From positions 12,296,501-12,360,500 of the forward strand of contig NW_025062476.1 of NCBI RefSeq assembly GCF_000002995.4: a DNA stretch of 64,000 nucleotides, in the 5' to 3' direction. The notes under the pieces are model-generated. The model was not told the DNA's origin. It was given only the letters and a program-made list of their open reading frames with translations, and did not search any database. The translations under genes and the position numbers were made by a program. This document shows, in pieces, positions 61,749-64,000 of the stretch. Position 1 is the stretch's first letter; every line of letters begins with the position of its first letter. This DNA comes from Brugia malayi. Lineage: Eukaryota > Nematoda > Chromadorea > Rhabditida > Onchocercidae.

Positions 61749-62574
61749 CTAATTAAAGTCAAATTTTATTTTAATTATATAGCTATCATTGTAAATGTAA
61801 TAATATCACCTTTCTCTTTTATTTTTTTTTAAATTAATTAATAGCAATTATAATTAAACTTTGCATACACTAAAATTTTGGCTTATATTAATTTACAATA
61901 GTTTTTATATTTGACCATTAAAGTTTGATTTTTTTTTTTGAATATTTTTTTTTGAATTTTTTTTTTTTTTTTGAAATCTTATCTTTTTTTTTCGGTATAT
62001 TACAGAACTTTAATATTAGATAATTAATAGTTTAATTTAATCATTTTTTTTTATATAATATATAAATATAATTACATTTCAGCTATATTTAAATCTGATT
62101 AAACCAAATGATAACTTTTATTTTTTTTTTTGCATATTTCATTAATTTCTTTCTAATTTAATTTAATTTATGTAATTAGTTATTTTTCTTTTTCTTCCAA
62201 TAACTATTACTTACTATCATTCATTTTTTGTTTTCTCTTTTTTTTTTTTTTTTGTTTGTTTGTTTGTTTGTTTCTTTTTCCTTTTGCTTGTCATTTTTAT
62301 AGCTAAGCGAACCGTTTCGCTTTCCTCTGCTGGAATGTCACGTTCAATGATTTTGGTTGCTGGTAGTGGTTCAGATTCAAGCGCTGGTAGTTCACAACCT
62401 TCAACACCTGATAATACACCTAATTATCGAATTGGTAGCCGTTCACCGCTAATGACTAATCCAAAAATGATTATCAAACATATACCGCTTAGTATTGCAG
62501 CTGATATTTCAACCACTGAAAGAAATTCCACAAATAGACGCACAGGTGGTTATAAAACTTCTACAAGTATTTGA
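756..62574 (+). CDS. unc-53: UNC-53 / neuron navigator (NAV)-like gene, partial, 20 exons
   Basis: This is a split gene. The exons are 756-828, 14548-14655, 15488-15602, 19329-19441, 27127-27235, 27629-27821, 30019-30252, 33637-33806, 34933-35173, 37195-37648, 37881-38028, 38350-38594, 40671-40844, 44828-44957, 54171-54248, 55541-55823, 57310-57508, 60046-60133, 60800-60939 and 62303 to about 62566. Every junction has GT/AG borders and compatible phase, and the joined frame has no stop, which strongly supports one gene. The first two exons encode the C-terminal half of a CH domain. Later exons give a basic Ser/Pro-rich linker with the motifs GYMSEGG, SSSLSSGIS and DDISTDDL that I recognise from NAV/UNC-53 proteins. 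In the known family these are cytoskeleton-associated proteins guiding cell and axon migration, with an N-terminal CH domain and a C-terminal AAA domain. The start and the AAA part lie outside the window. Assignment is by recognition, not alignment. Confidence 0.88.
9262..9842. repeat. 56-bp minisatellite, about 10 copies
   Basis: The landmark TTTGAACACTTAGTAATG recurs every 56 bases from 9274 on; one interval is 55 because of a single T deletion near 9650. Copies are nearly identical, with a C/T change giving GAATAC in three places. The unit includes the self-complementary AAATTTAAATTT. Confidence 0.95.
12780..13060. repeat. Imperfect ATT-rich trinucleotide tract
   Basis: Interrupted runs of TTATTATTA with GTACTG or GTATTG interruptions recur across about 280 bases, consistent with a decayed microsatellite. 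Confidence 0.7.
13516..13536. repeat. ATGCATGC palindrome
   Basis: Arms CATGCATGCA and TGCATGCATG flank a single T. It lies inside a longer alternating purine/pyrimidine stretch at 13501-13547. Confidence 0.9.
14548..14655 (+). CDS. unc-53: Exon 2: end of CH domain
   Basis: The acceptor is TTTACAG and the donor is G|GTATAT, phase 1 in and phase 1 out. After the split Asp codon it reads ILNGHLGAILSLLYGLSVYK and then QRIKQSIRAAAVTT. The pattern D-I-x-N-G-x-L-x-A-I-L-x-L-x-x-x-L-S-x-Y-K is the last helix of the NAV/UNC-53 CH domain and the clearest family signature in the window. CH domains of this kind bind actin or associated factors. The basic tail starts the linker. Confidence 0.93.
14656..15487 (+). 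other. unc-53: Intron 2
   Basis: The intron is 832 nt of A/T homopolymers. An open frame at 15180-15407 is hydrophobic low-complexity sequence with no supporting evidence. Confidence 0.7.
15488..15602 (+). CDS. unc-53: Exon 3: start of Ser/Thr/Lys-rich linker
   Basis: The acceptor is TTTTAG and the donor AA|GTAAGT is close to consensus. The exon is 115 nt, phase 1 in and phase 2 out. It encodes ATVRSSESSTTTSQVAQLKS and then KKNNTGKICTTQTMPPSS. The stretch is low in hydrophobics and Ser/Thr/Lys-rich, as expected of the disordered region after the CH domain. No catalytic motif is present. Confidence 0.85.
16560..16583. repeat. Perfect 11-bp-arm inverted repeat
   Basis: TTCGTTCTCGA is followed by TC and then its exact reverse complement, TCGAGAACGAA. 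The arms are unusually GC-containing for this intron. Confidence 0.92.
18216..18251. repeat. (CT)n microsatellite
   Basis: An uninterrupted CT dinucleotide run of about 36 bases. Confidence 0.95.
19194..19278. repeat. CA/CACACG alternating tract
   Basis: About 85 bases of almost strict purine/pyrimidine alternation, with repeated ACACACG, ACGTACACG and two CACGTG hexamers (19215-19220, 19239-19244). The end is 50 bases before the exon 4 acceptor. Confidence 0.9.
19329..19441 (+). CDS. unc-53: Exon 4: linker with KLPSPS motif
   Basis: The acceptor is TTTTTCAG and the donor is G|GTATCT, phase 2 in and phase 1 out. It begins KLPSPSIRTSTTIHSNTTAA and ends RLATPARSVAKE. Lys/Arg-(L/I)-P-S-P repeats are typical of the NAV linker. 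Base composition is clearly richer in GC than the flanking intron. A CA/CACACG tract ends about 50 bases before the acceptor. Confidence 0.86.
23379..23455. repeat. 41-bp tandem duplication with TACTGTAGAAT
   Basis: GTTGGTTAAGAAGTGAGAGG at 23379 and GTTAGCTAAGAAGTGAAGAA at 23420 start two diverged copies, each followed by TACTGTAGAAT. Further TACTGTA or TACAGTA words lie upstream to 23285. Confidence 0.8.
26613..26660. repeat. CT-rich microsatellite
   Basis: CT dinucleotides with CCC and TGT interruptions. A similar tract lies at 26881-26941. Confidence 0.85.
27127..27235 (+). CDS. unc-53: Exon 5: basic Ser/Ala/Pro linker
   Basis: The acceptor is TTTTAG and the donor is GG|GTATTA, phase 1 in and phase 2 out, 109 nt. 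It reads GYSVQTTSAKSKLASPKASA and continues LRAPVIRIHPPTFKTSG. The dense KS, SP and AP pattern is that of a disordered, positively charged, probably microtubule- or actin-associated stretch. It follows the 7.7 kb intron. Confidence 0.84.
27236..27628 (+). other. unc-53: Intron 5
   Basis: The intron is 393 nt, with an imperfect ATT/ATTATT stretch at about 27508-27565. Nothing else was seen. Confidence 0.7.
27629..27821 (+). CDS. unc-53: Exon 6: Ser/Thr-rich linker ending in MLKMKFFTGNKDK
   Basis: The acceptor is TTTTTTAG and the donor AAA|GTTTGT is a nematode-like form. Phase 2 in, phase 0 out, 193 nt. After a long Ser/Thr run (SSRSSSLASSG, TISTTPSTSASSS) it ends with QKMLKMKFFTGNKDK. That end resembles the conserved short block 'LKxKLF..K(D/E)K' of NAV proteins, which I recall only approximately. 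The reading frame remains open for some 20 codons past the donor before a stop. Confidence 0.85.
27822..30018 (+). other. unc-53: Intron 6
   Basis: The intron is 2.2 kb, dominated by poly-A/poly-T runs, with a CT-rich tract near 28626-28653. Nothing else was supported. Confidence 0.7.
30019..30252 (+). CDS. unc-53: Exon 7: basic linker, 78 codons
   Basis: The acceptor is TTTTCTAG after a long T run, and the donor is AAG|GTTTCA. It is phase 0 at both ends and exactly 234 nt, so skipping would keep the frame. It reads NKTYSPVEAVGMRGITTNAY and later KVSGLIKPKNGNVKVTRKIP. It is Lys/Asn-rich with no clear domain, and continues the preceding KDK block directly. Confidence 0.84.
30325..30372. repeat. 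GA-rich microsatellite
   Basis: An AGAG run with GGG and GTC interruptions, shortly downstream of the exon 7 donor. Confidence 0.85.
30610..30760. repeat. Three-copy tandem repeat of about 50 bp
   Basis: ATGAAATTAAAATTAAATTC recurs at 30610 and 30661, and with one change at 30710, each followed by ATTGTAAA and a T run. Confidence 0.85.
31558..31627. repeat. (AT)n microsatellite
   Basis: About 70 bases of AT dinucleotide with one TT phase break at 31600-31601. Confidence 0.97.
31717..31850. repeat. Short duplicated block
   Basis: TACAAATAAATGAACTAATA and GACTGGAATTAATA recur two to three times in this stretch with small changes. Confidence 0.75.
32496..32653. repeat. Large inverted repeat, two-part stem
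   Basis: ACTCATTGGTCATTCC (32496-32511) pairs exactly with 32638-32653, and ACAGGTAAGCA (32514-32524) pairs exactly with 32617-32627. An asymmetric internal loop of 2 against 10 bases and a 92-base loop separate them. It could be a structured RNA, or the ends of a small non-autonomous element; no flanking target duplication was seen. Confidence 0.85.
33284..33575. repeat. Three diverged copies of a repeat of about 100 bp
   Basis: ATTTAAATTTTTATTATTTT(G)CTAAATTTTA-like wording, followed by GAAATAAAT and AGATAGAAA, recurs three times. Confidence 0.7.
33637..33806 (+). CDS. unc-53: Exon 8: Ser-rich linker
   Basis: The acceptor is TTTACAG. The donor CG|GTTCAA is the weakest in the gene, but it is the only one found that joins in phase to exon 9. 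Phase 0 in, phase 2 out, 170 nt. It reads GLGVRASGLPLQSSSSSSCS and ends with SSRTPQSSGAQLKQS and NLDPVKNKR. The poly-Ser is encoded by a short TCA run. Confidence 0.8.
33807..34932 (+). other. unc-53: Intron 8
   Basis: The intron is 1.1 kb, with repeated ATAATAAAAGTTATAAT motifs at 33900-34010, GATAT repeats near 34120 and the perfect palindrome TTACGTCATATGACGTAA at 34229-34246. Confidence 0.7.
34933..35173 (+). CDS. unc-53: Exon 9: linker with SEEDSAYAGFGSSSP block
   Basis: The acceptor is CTTATAG and the donor is CAT|GTAATT, phase 2 in and phase 0 out, 241 nt. It encodes FSKSSEEDSAYAGFGSSSPL and then SSAESSSMSLNSASS. The acidic EEDSAYAGFG block is unlike the surrounding basic linker. I take it for a family-conserved island because similar DSAYAGF wording occurs in NAV/UNC-53. 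The C-terminal part is Asn/Gln/His-rich. Confidence 0.87.
35174..37194 (+). other. unc-53: Intron 9
   Basis: The intron is 2.0 kb. AAGTATTACTA-type repeats recur at 36310-36560. A pair of related segments ending in AATGTGATA..CATATTTATCATT lies at about 36850-36940 and 37010-37070. No coding signal was seen. Confidence 0.7.
37195..37648 (+). CDS. unc-53: Exon 10: AVKGI motif and Ser/Pro repeat region
   Basis: This is the longest exon, 454 nt, with acceptor TTTACAG and donor G|GTAATA, phase 0 in and phase 1 out. It opens with ESKPILAVKGITAPKVTHLT. The KP-x-x-AVKGI block resembles a conserved NAV segment. It is followed by a disordered Ser/Pro stretch with two copies of an 11-residue SPPPPSSSSSS repeat at about 37432-37503, then HRVIKLPQTSNSIV. 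An internal CCAG|GTAAAC at 37264/37265 is in phase with exon 11 and may be an alternative donor. The proline blocks are possible SH3 ligands (inference). Confidence 0.87.
37432..37503 (+). repeat. Coding TCA/CCA repeat (Ser/Pro)
   Basis: Two consecutive copies of a 33-base unit of CCA and TCA triplets encode SPPPPSSSSSS inside exon 10. It is likely length-polymorphic. Confidence 0.88.
37881..38028 (+). CDS. unc-53: Exon 11: acidic Ser/Asp linker
   Basis: The acceptor is TTTTTAG and the donor CC|GTAAGT is consensus. Phase 1 in, phase 2 out, 148 nt. It reads DGDNQSDTSTTSGSRDSDNA and then SVIYNPIDETIPLKD, so it is notably acidic compared with the basic exons before it. The preceding intron is only 232 nt, the shortest in the window. 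Confidence 0.85.
38029..38349 (+). other. unc-53: Intron 11
   Basis: The intron is 321 nt and contains a tandem duplication of an approximately 80-bp AT-only unit (TTTATATATTCAATTTAA...) at about 38097-38247. Confidence 0.7.
38350..38594 (+). CDS. unc-53: Exon 12: proline-rich, likely SH3-binding segment
   Basis: The acceptor is TTATAG and the donor is G|GTAATT, phase 2 in and phase 1 out, 245 nt. It begins PMPPVRTNSRLETTFDSNCC and later has EIPPMEPIIPLVPPPYN. The PPMPPVR and PLVPPPY clusters are plausible class I/II SH3 ligands. C. elegans UNC-53 is reported to bind the SH2/SH3 adaptor SEM-5, so these are candidate sites (inference). It ends RQTIHSSVTRN. Confidence 0.87.
38595..40670 (+). 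other. unc-53: Intron 12
   Basis: The intron is 2.1 kb. The one distinctive stretch is a TACCTGTGC cluster at 39600-39644. The remainder is AT-rich without a recognised feature. Confidence 0.7.
40671..40844 (+). CDS. unc-53: Exon 13: SSTSDDSLDS region, NAGNAG acceptor
   Basis: The acceptor sequence is TTTACAAG|GAG|GATC. Using AAG starts the exon here; using the following GAG starts at 40674 and drops one Gly, in frame. The donor G|GTAAGT is strong. Phase 1 at both ends, 174 nt, so skippable in frame. It reads GGSLQDSSTSDDSLDSISTT, then an Ala/Ser stretch, then YRPSGYLSEGEPLFTG. The GYLSEGE motif is echoed by GYMSEGG in the next exon, and such repeated GYxS(D/E)G units are typical of NAV proteins. 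Confidence 0.88.
40845..44827 (+). other. unc-53: Intron 13
   Basis: The intron is 4.0 kb. It contains the ACTAGTGATAA minisatellite at 41793-42345 and closely spaced AGGTTA/AGGTGA half-sites at 43301-43401. No exon was seen. Confidence 0.7.
41793..42345. repeat. ACTAGTGATAA minisatellite, unit about 42 bp
   Basis: ACTAGTGATAAGTGTTATTG and close variants recur, with TTTTATTGAATTTACTAGTA between them. Some units carry an extra ACATTTATTTATT, so the array is irregular (about 12 units). Open frames across it are repeat artefacts. Confidence 0.9.
44828..44957 (+). CDS. unc-53: Exon 14: GYMSEGG block and basic helix
   Basis: The acceptor is ATTTTAG and the donor is AG|GTTTGT, phase 1 in and phase 2 out, 130 nt. 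It encodes DVSNGYMSEGGITVYARRMQ and then ARFKEGLEAVRDSMRQRNRD. The GYMS(D/E)GG-x-x-x-Y-x-R-R pattern is one of the best conserved NAV/UNC-53 linker motifs. The Arg/Glu-rich part looks like an amphipathic, possibly coiled helix. It is followed by the 9.2 kb intron. Confidence 0.93.
46675..46750. repeat. CT-rich microsatellite
   Basis: CTCTCTCC and CTCTGTCC runs over about 75 bases. Confidence 0.88.
47374..47444. repeat. (AAT)n microsatellite
   Basis: A run of ATA/AAT triplets of about 70 bases with one GTG interruption. Confidence 0.95.
49863..49932. repeat. GA/GGA/GAAA purine tract
   Basis: About 70 bases of almost pure purine on the + strand, with GAGAG then GAAA units. Confidence 0.9.
50414..50467. 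repeat. Perfect 22-bp-arm inverted repeat with 10-base loop
   Basis: The left arm 50414-50435 ends in AAATCTTAGGTAT, the loop is AAATTAATTA, and the right arm 50446-50467 begins ATACCTAAGATTT. No mismatch was found by eye. The size and short loop suit a compact RNA hairpin, although AT-rich palindromes also arise by chance or mutation. Confidence 0.92.
50741..51080. repeat. 75-bp tandem repeat, about 4 copies
   Basis: ATTTAATTGAATTAATAT begins at 50741, 50816 and 50891 (period 75), with a degenerate fourth copy after 50966. Units are rich in TTATCAATTATCATTTAAG. Confidence 0.88.
54171..54248 (+). CDS. unc-53: Exon 15: SSSLSSGIS / DDISTDDL motif
   Basis: This is the shortest exon after exon 1, 78 nt, with acceptor TTTTTTCAG and donor AG|GTTTGT, phase 2 in and phase 2 out, hence a frame-preserving cassette. 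It reads FEDSSSLSSGISENF and then DDISTDDLTG. The SS(S/V)-x-SSG-(I/L)-S ... D-(D/N)-IST-DDL block is strongly conserved between vertebrate NAVs and UNC-53, which makes it a key identification anchor. Confidence 0.93.
54249..55540 (+). other. unc-53: Intron 15
   Basis: The intron is 1.3 kb. Its last 400 bases are a tandem duplication carrying a 25-bp repeat array and a decoy acceptor. The rest is AT-rich and featureless. Confidence 0.7.
55145..55560. repeat. Tandem duplication spanning the exon 16 acceptor
   Basis: GTGAATTGGAATAATTAAAT (55153) and GTGAACTGGAATAATTAAAT (55306) start two copies. Both continue to AGGTAATG and TTATATGATnATTAAT. The first copy ends in TTTTGCAG followed by TTCTTTATCTGTATACTTGA, which mirrors the true exon start TTCCTTATCCGATTATCCGA. 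Confidence 0.83.
55326..55500. repeat. 25-bp tandem repeat, 7 copies
   Basis: GATACAGGTAAAAGTAT recurs at 55326, 55351, 55376, 55401, 55426, 55451 and 55476, exactly 25 apart, with ATAGG/ATGGG variation. A diverged copy is present upstream at 55173. Confidence 0.95.
55541..55823 (+). CDS. unc-53: Exon 16: Ala/Gln/Gly/Thr-rich, ends in basic helix
   Basis: The acceptor is AATTCAG and the donor is CAG|GTAGGA, phase 2 in and phase 0 out, 283 nt. It reads SLSDYPMVATAATAAAYGYQ, followed by a Ser/Gly/Thr stretch, then RLQQRRMLERENIDQLLQKC. The last part is a likely short coiled helix. Several GGTACC hexamers and CAG/GCA triplets give it unusual composition. A degenerate copy of the acceptor and first codons lies 272 bases upstream, inside a tandem duplication. 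Confidence 0.87.
56561..56915. repeat. Tandem duplication, offset about 154 bp
   Basis: CAGTTCGTATTGCTTTCTTT occurs at 56561 and 56715. Both copies are followed by TTTTAGAATGAAATTTTTTA and end in AAATTTTTCCTTTCTTTT, with indels in the second. Confidence 0.88.
57134..57180. repeat. (CATT)n microsatellite
   Basis: A CATT tetranucleotide run with a CTC interruption. Confidence 0.93.
57310..57508 (+). CDS. unc-53: Exon 17: Gly/Ser/Asp linker
   Basis: The acceptor is TTTATAG and the donor is G|GTAAAT, phase 0 in and phase 1 out, 199 nt. It reads ASQRYNECGQHPIYHTLGSS and then LALSDDGDTLCVRSDSGRAS. It is less repetitive than the Ser-rich exons; no domain was recognised. Codon choice (GGT, CGT, GAT, TCA) matches the rest of the gene. 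Confidence 0.85.
57560..57970. repeat. Diverged tandem repeat in intron 17
   Basis: TTGAAATGATTAAA recurs four times (the last as TTGAAATGATCAAA). AAATGTACTTTCTT or GATGTA.TTTCTT follows in three of them. Confidence 0.75.
58594..58641. repeat. Pyrimidine tract with poly-C
   Basis: A CTTTCCCC/CCCTCCC pattern ends in about 13 consecutive C at 58627-58639. It is the longest C run in the window and exceptional in this AT-rich background. Confidence 0.9.
60046..60133 (+). CDS. unc-53: Exon 18: GYHSLDRKAHLL segment
   Basis: The acceptor is TTTTTTAG and the donor is CG|GTATTT, phase 1 in and phase 2 out, 88 nt. It reads GFTSIAGYHSLDRKAHLLNC and then YRISDDNPYR. The Y-H-S-L-D-R-K-x-H-L pattern looks conserved and folded rather than disordered, but I cannot assign it. 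Confidence 0.85.
60134..60799 (+). other. unc-53: Intron 18
   Basis: The intron is 666 nt, more than a quarter of it an ATT/ATC trinucleotide array (60296-60472), followed by a GA tract at about 60603-60635. Confidence 0.7.
60296..60472. repeat. ATT/ATC/GTT trinucleotide array
   Basis: Long TTA runs with regular TCATTATTG interruptions, open in several frames on both strands purely because of the repeat. Confidence 0.95.
60800..60939 (+). CDS. unc-53: Exon 19: linker with internal GTAAGT
   Basis: The acceptor is ATTTTAG and the donor is G|GTTTGT, phase 2 in and phase 1 out, 140 nt. It reads LAAIGQQTSAATLAMVSPRH and then IASNRHQFTLAQQNMEHNLI. A consensus donor-like ATG|GTAAGT lies inside at 60846. 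The longer form is preferred because only its phase joins exon 20 without a stop, and because the sequence past that site continues as good coding sequence. Confidence 0.82.
60940..62302 (+). other. unc-53: Intron 19
   Basis: The intron is 1.4 kb and AT-rich with many T runs, ending in a (TTTG)n tract at 62250-62273. No other feature was seen. Confidence 0.7.
62303..62574 (+). CDS. unc-53: Exon 20: last exon in window, Ser-rich; 3' end uncertain
   Basis: The acceptor is TTTATAG, phase 1 in. It reads AKRTVSLSSAGMSRSMILVA and later GSSQPSTPDNTPNYRIGSRS. The frame stops at TGA 62572-62574. The gene is expected to continue to an AAA domain, so the stop is probably read only in a truncated form. 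Candidate donors are CACAG|GTGGTT (exon end 62545) and ACAA|GTATTT (exon end 62566); both leave phase 1. Coding-like codons persist to about 62566, which favours the second. Confidence 0.78.
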
Positions 62575-64000
62575 TGTATAAAGTATTATCATTATCATTA
62601 CCATTATGATCGCTTGCTCTCATTATCATTATTATCATATCATTGCCGTTATCGTCATCATTATATCATTATTGCTATTATCATTATCATAATCATCATT
62701 GTTAGTATGATCGCTCTTATTGTCATCATTATCATCATTGTCATTATGATCACTCTCATTATCATCATTATCATTTCATTGCCGTTATCATCACTATTAT
62801 GTCATTGCTATTATTTATCGTTGTCATTACTATTGTTATCATCGTTGTCGTCATCATCGCCATTATCATATCATCATCATCATCATTATCTTTGCATCTT
62901 CTTTTTTGTGTATTACTCCATTTATCATAAATAATATCAGCATCAGACTAATCGATTGTCACTGAAGGTCATTGCAGCAAATGTTCAACATAATCCTAAA
63001 TATAGATCATTCCAAATGAAACTTTGTTTACTCATCTGCTCATATCGCCTGGTGACATTTTCAATCAGACCTTCAACTACTATCATTTCAGTAACAAACT
63101 AAGAACACAAATGTTTGAATATCTTTTCATTTTGCTTTTTGTTATCTTTTAGTAATTTGACCATCTAATCCTACTTGTTTTCATTTAATAATTGTTTACT
63201 TACTGAACTCAATTTAAATTTATTTCTATGCAATTACATTTGATCATTTTCAAATTACTCATTGCTCATCTGCTAGAGTTATTTTAATCATTTTATTAGC
63301 TTTGTCTAAACTCAAAAAATATATATTAATACTGAAACAAATTAATAAATTTAAATTACAAAATTTTTTAATTTTTAATTTTCTTTCTCATTATACAATT
63401 TTTCATATGTTTTAGTAATCTTTCACTCATTATCTTTCATTTTAATTGAATTAATTAGTAATTCTTACAATCTTTTATTCTAATTTAATTAATTAATTAA
63501 TCGTTGAAAATATTTTTGTTAAAAAATATTTTCTTATTGTTATTACATTTCTATTGTTTTCTTCTTAACGTATGACTAATGCATGTTATTTTGCCGTTTG
63601 CATACACGATAGAATTTCAAACCGTACGTGAAAATCACGTCAATTGATCTGCTGTGATAGCTGATAGTTGTGATAAGCAACTTAAGTTGTTTACAATAGT
63701 GATAATATGCTTCTTTTTTGTTTTCGCTTTTTTCTCCTATGCTTTTGCTTATTTCATTTTAATTTTATTTATTCCAAATAATGCAATTATTTTAAATTTA
63801 CAATTTACAAATGACAGAGAAATATCACATCGTTTCACTTAATTCATTGTAATATTTTAATTAATTAATAATTAAATGAATTCAAATCAAATAATCTAAT
63901 CTATAATTCTATCCTAAGTGAATTAATTGCTCTAGGTTGTTACAATCTTTGCAATTTTTCAATTTTGAATTATAAACTTTTGTGTTTGAAATTCATAAAT
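62575..64000 (+). other. Downstream region: intron or 3' UTR, no exon recognised
   Basis: The first 350 bases are an imperfect ATC/ATT trinucleotide tract. The rest is AT-rich with a palindromic ACGTGA-AAA-TCACGT at 63626-63640. No family-like exon was found before the window ends, so the next exon (toward the AAA domain) is probably beyond 64000. Confidence 0.6.
62580..62930. repeat. Imperfect ATC/ATT trinucleotide tract
   Basis: CATTATCATTATCAT units with CGC, CTC and GTT interruptions cover about 350 bases directly after the last visible coding sequence. Confidence 0.9.

Noticed and set aside
62614..62934. 106-codon open frame after exon 20
   Set aside because: It lies within the ATC/ATT trinucleotide tract and gives only Ile/Ser/Leu repeats.

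Overview
The window is eukaryotic, very AT-rich and full of homopolymer runs and microsatellites. A single recognisable gene runs through it on the + strand. Chaining short, higher-complexity segments with GT/AG borders and matching phase gives 20 exons between 756 and about 62570. They encode roughly 1,190 residues of an UNC-53 / neuron navigator (NAV) protein. The chain begins inside the calponin-homology (CH) domain and continues through the long Ser/Pro/Thr-rich, basic linker that follows it in this family. It runs out before the C-terminal AAA-type ATPase region, which is not seen here. The gene is therefore open at both ends: the start codon and first half of the CH domain lie upstream, and the AAA region is expected downstream.

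A nematode is the most likely source. The gene keeps the CH domain, several donors are GTTTGT and many acceptors are a short TTTTAG or TTTCAG. The introns (up to 13.7 kb) are far longer than in Caenorhabditis, which would fit an AT-rich non-Caenorhabditis lineage. The species cannot be named from this sequence.

Layout: 1-755 intron; 756-828 and 14548-14655 second half of the CH domain, split by a 13.7 kb intron carrying a 56-bp minisatellite; 15488-19441 start of the basic linker; 19442-27126 a 7.7 kb intron with an unusually homopolymer-poor stretch; 27127-38594 linker exons with K/S/P-rich motifs and two proline-rich blocks; 40671-44957 and 54171-55823 exons with the motifs GYMSEGG, SSSLSSGIS and DDISTDDL, the latter shared with NAV proteins; 57310-62566 Ser-rich exons leading toward the missing C-terminal part; 62575-64000 no gene seen. 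No second gene, tRNA, rRNA, CRISPR array or intact mobile element was recognised.

Points most worth checking: an in-frame alternative donor inside the 454-nt exon that would remove 128 Ser/Pro-rich residues; a tandem duplication just before exon 16 that includes a decoy copy of its acceptor plus seven 25-bp repeats, each with a donor-like CAGGTAAAAGT; a NAGNAG acceptor at exon 13; two hairpin-forming inverted repeats at 32496-32653 and 50414-50467; and several GC-containing palindromes in otherwise AT-only introns. All exon calls rest on reading frame, phase and motif recognition by eye; no alignment or transcript data were available.
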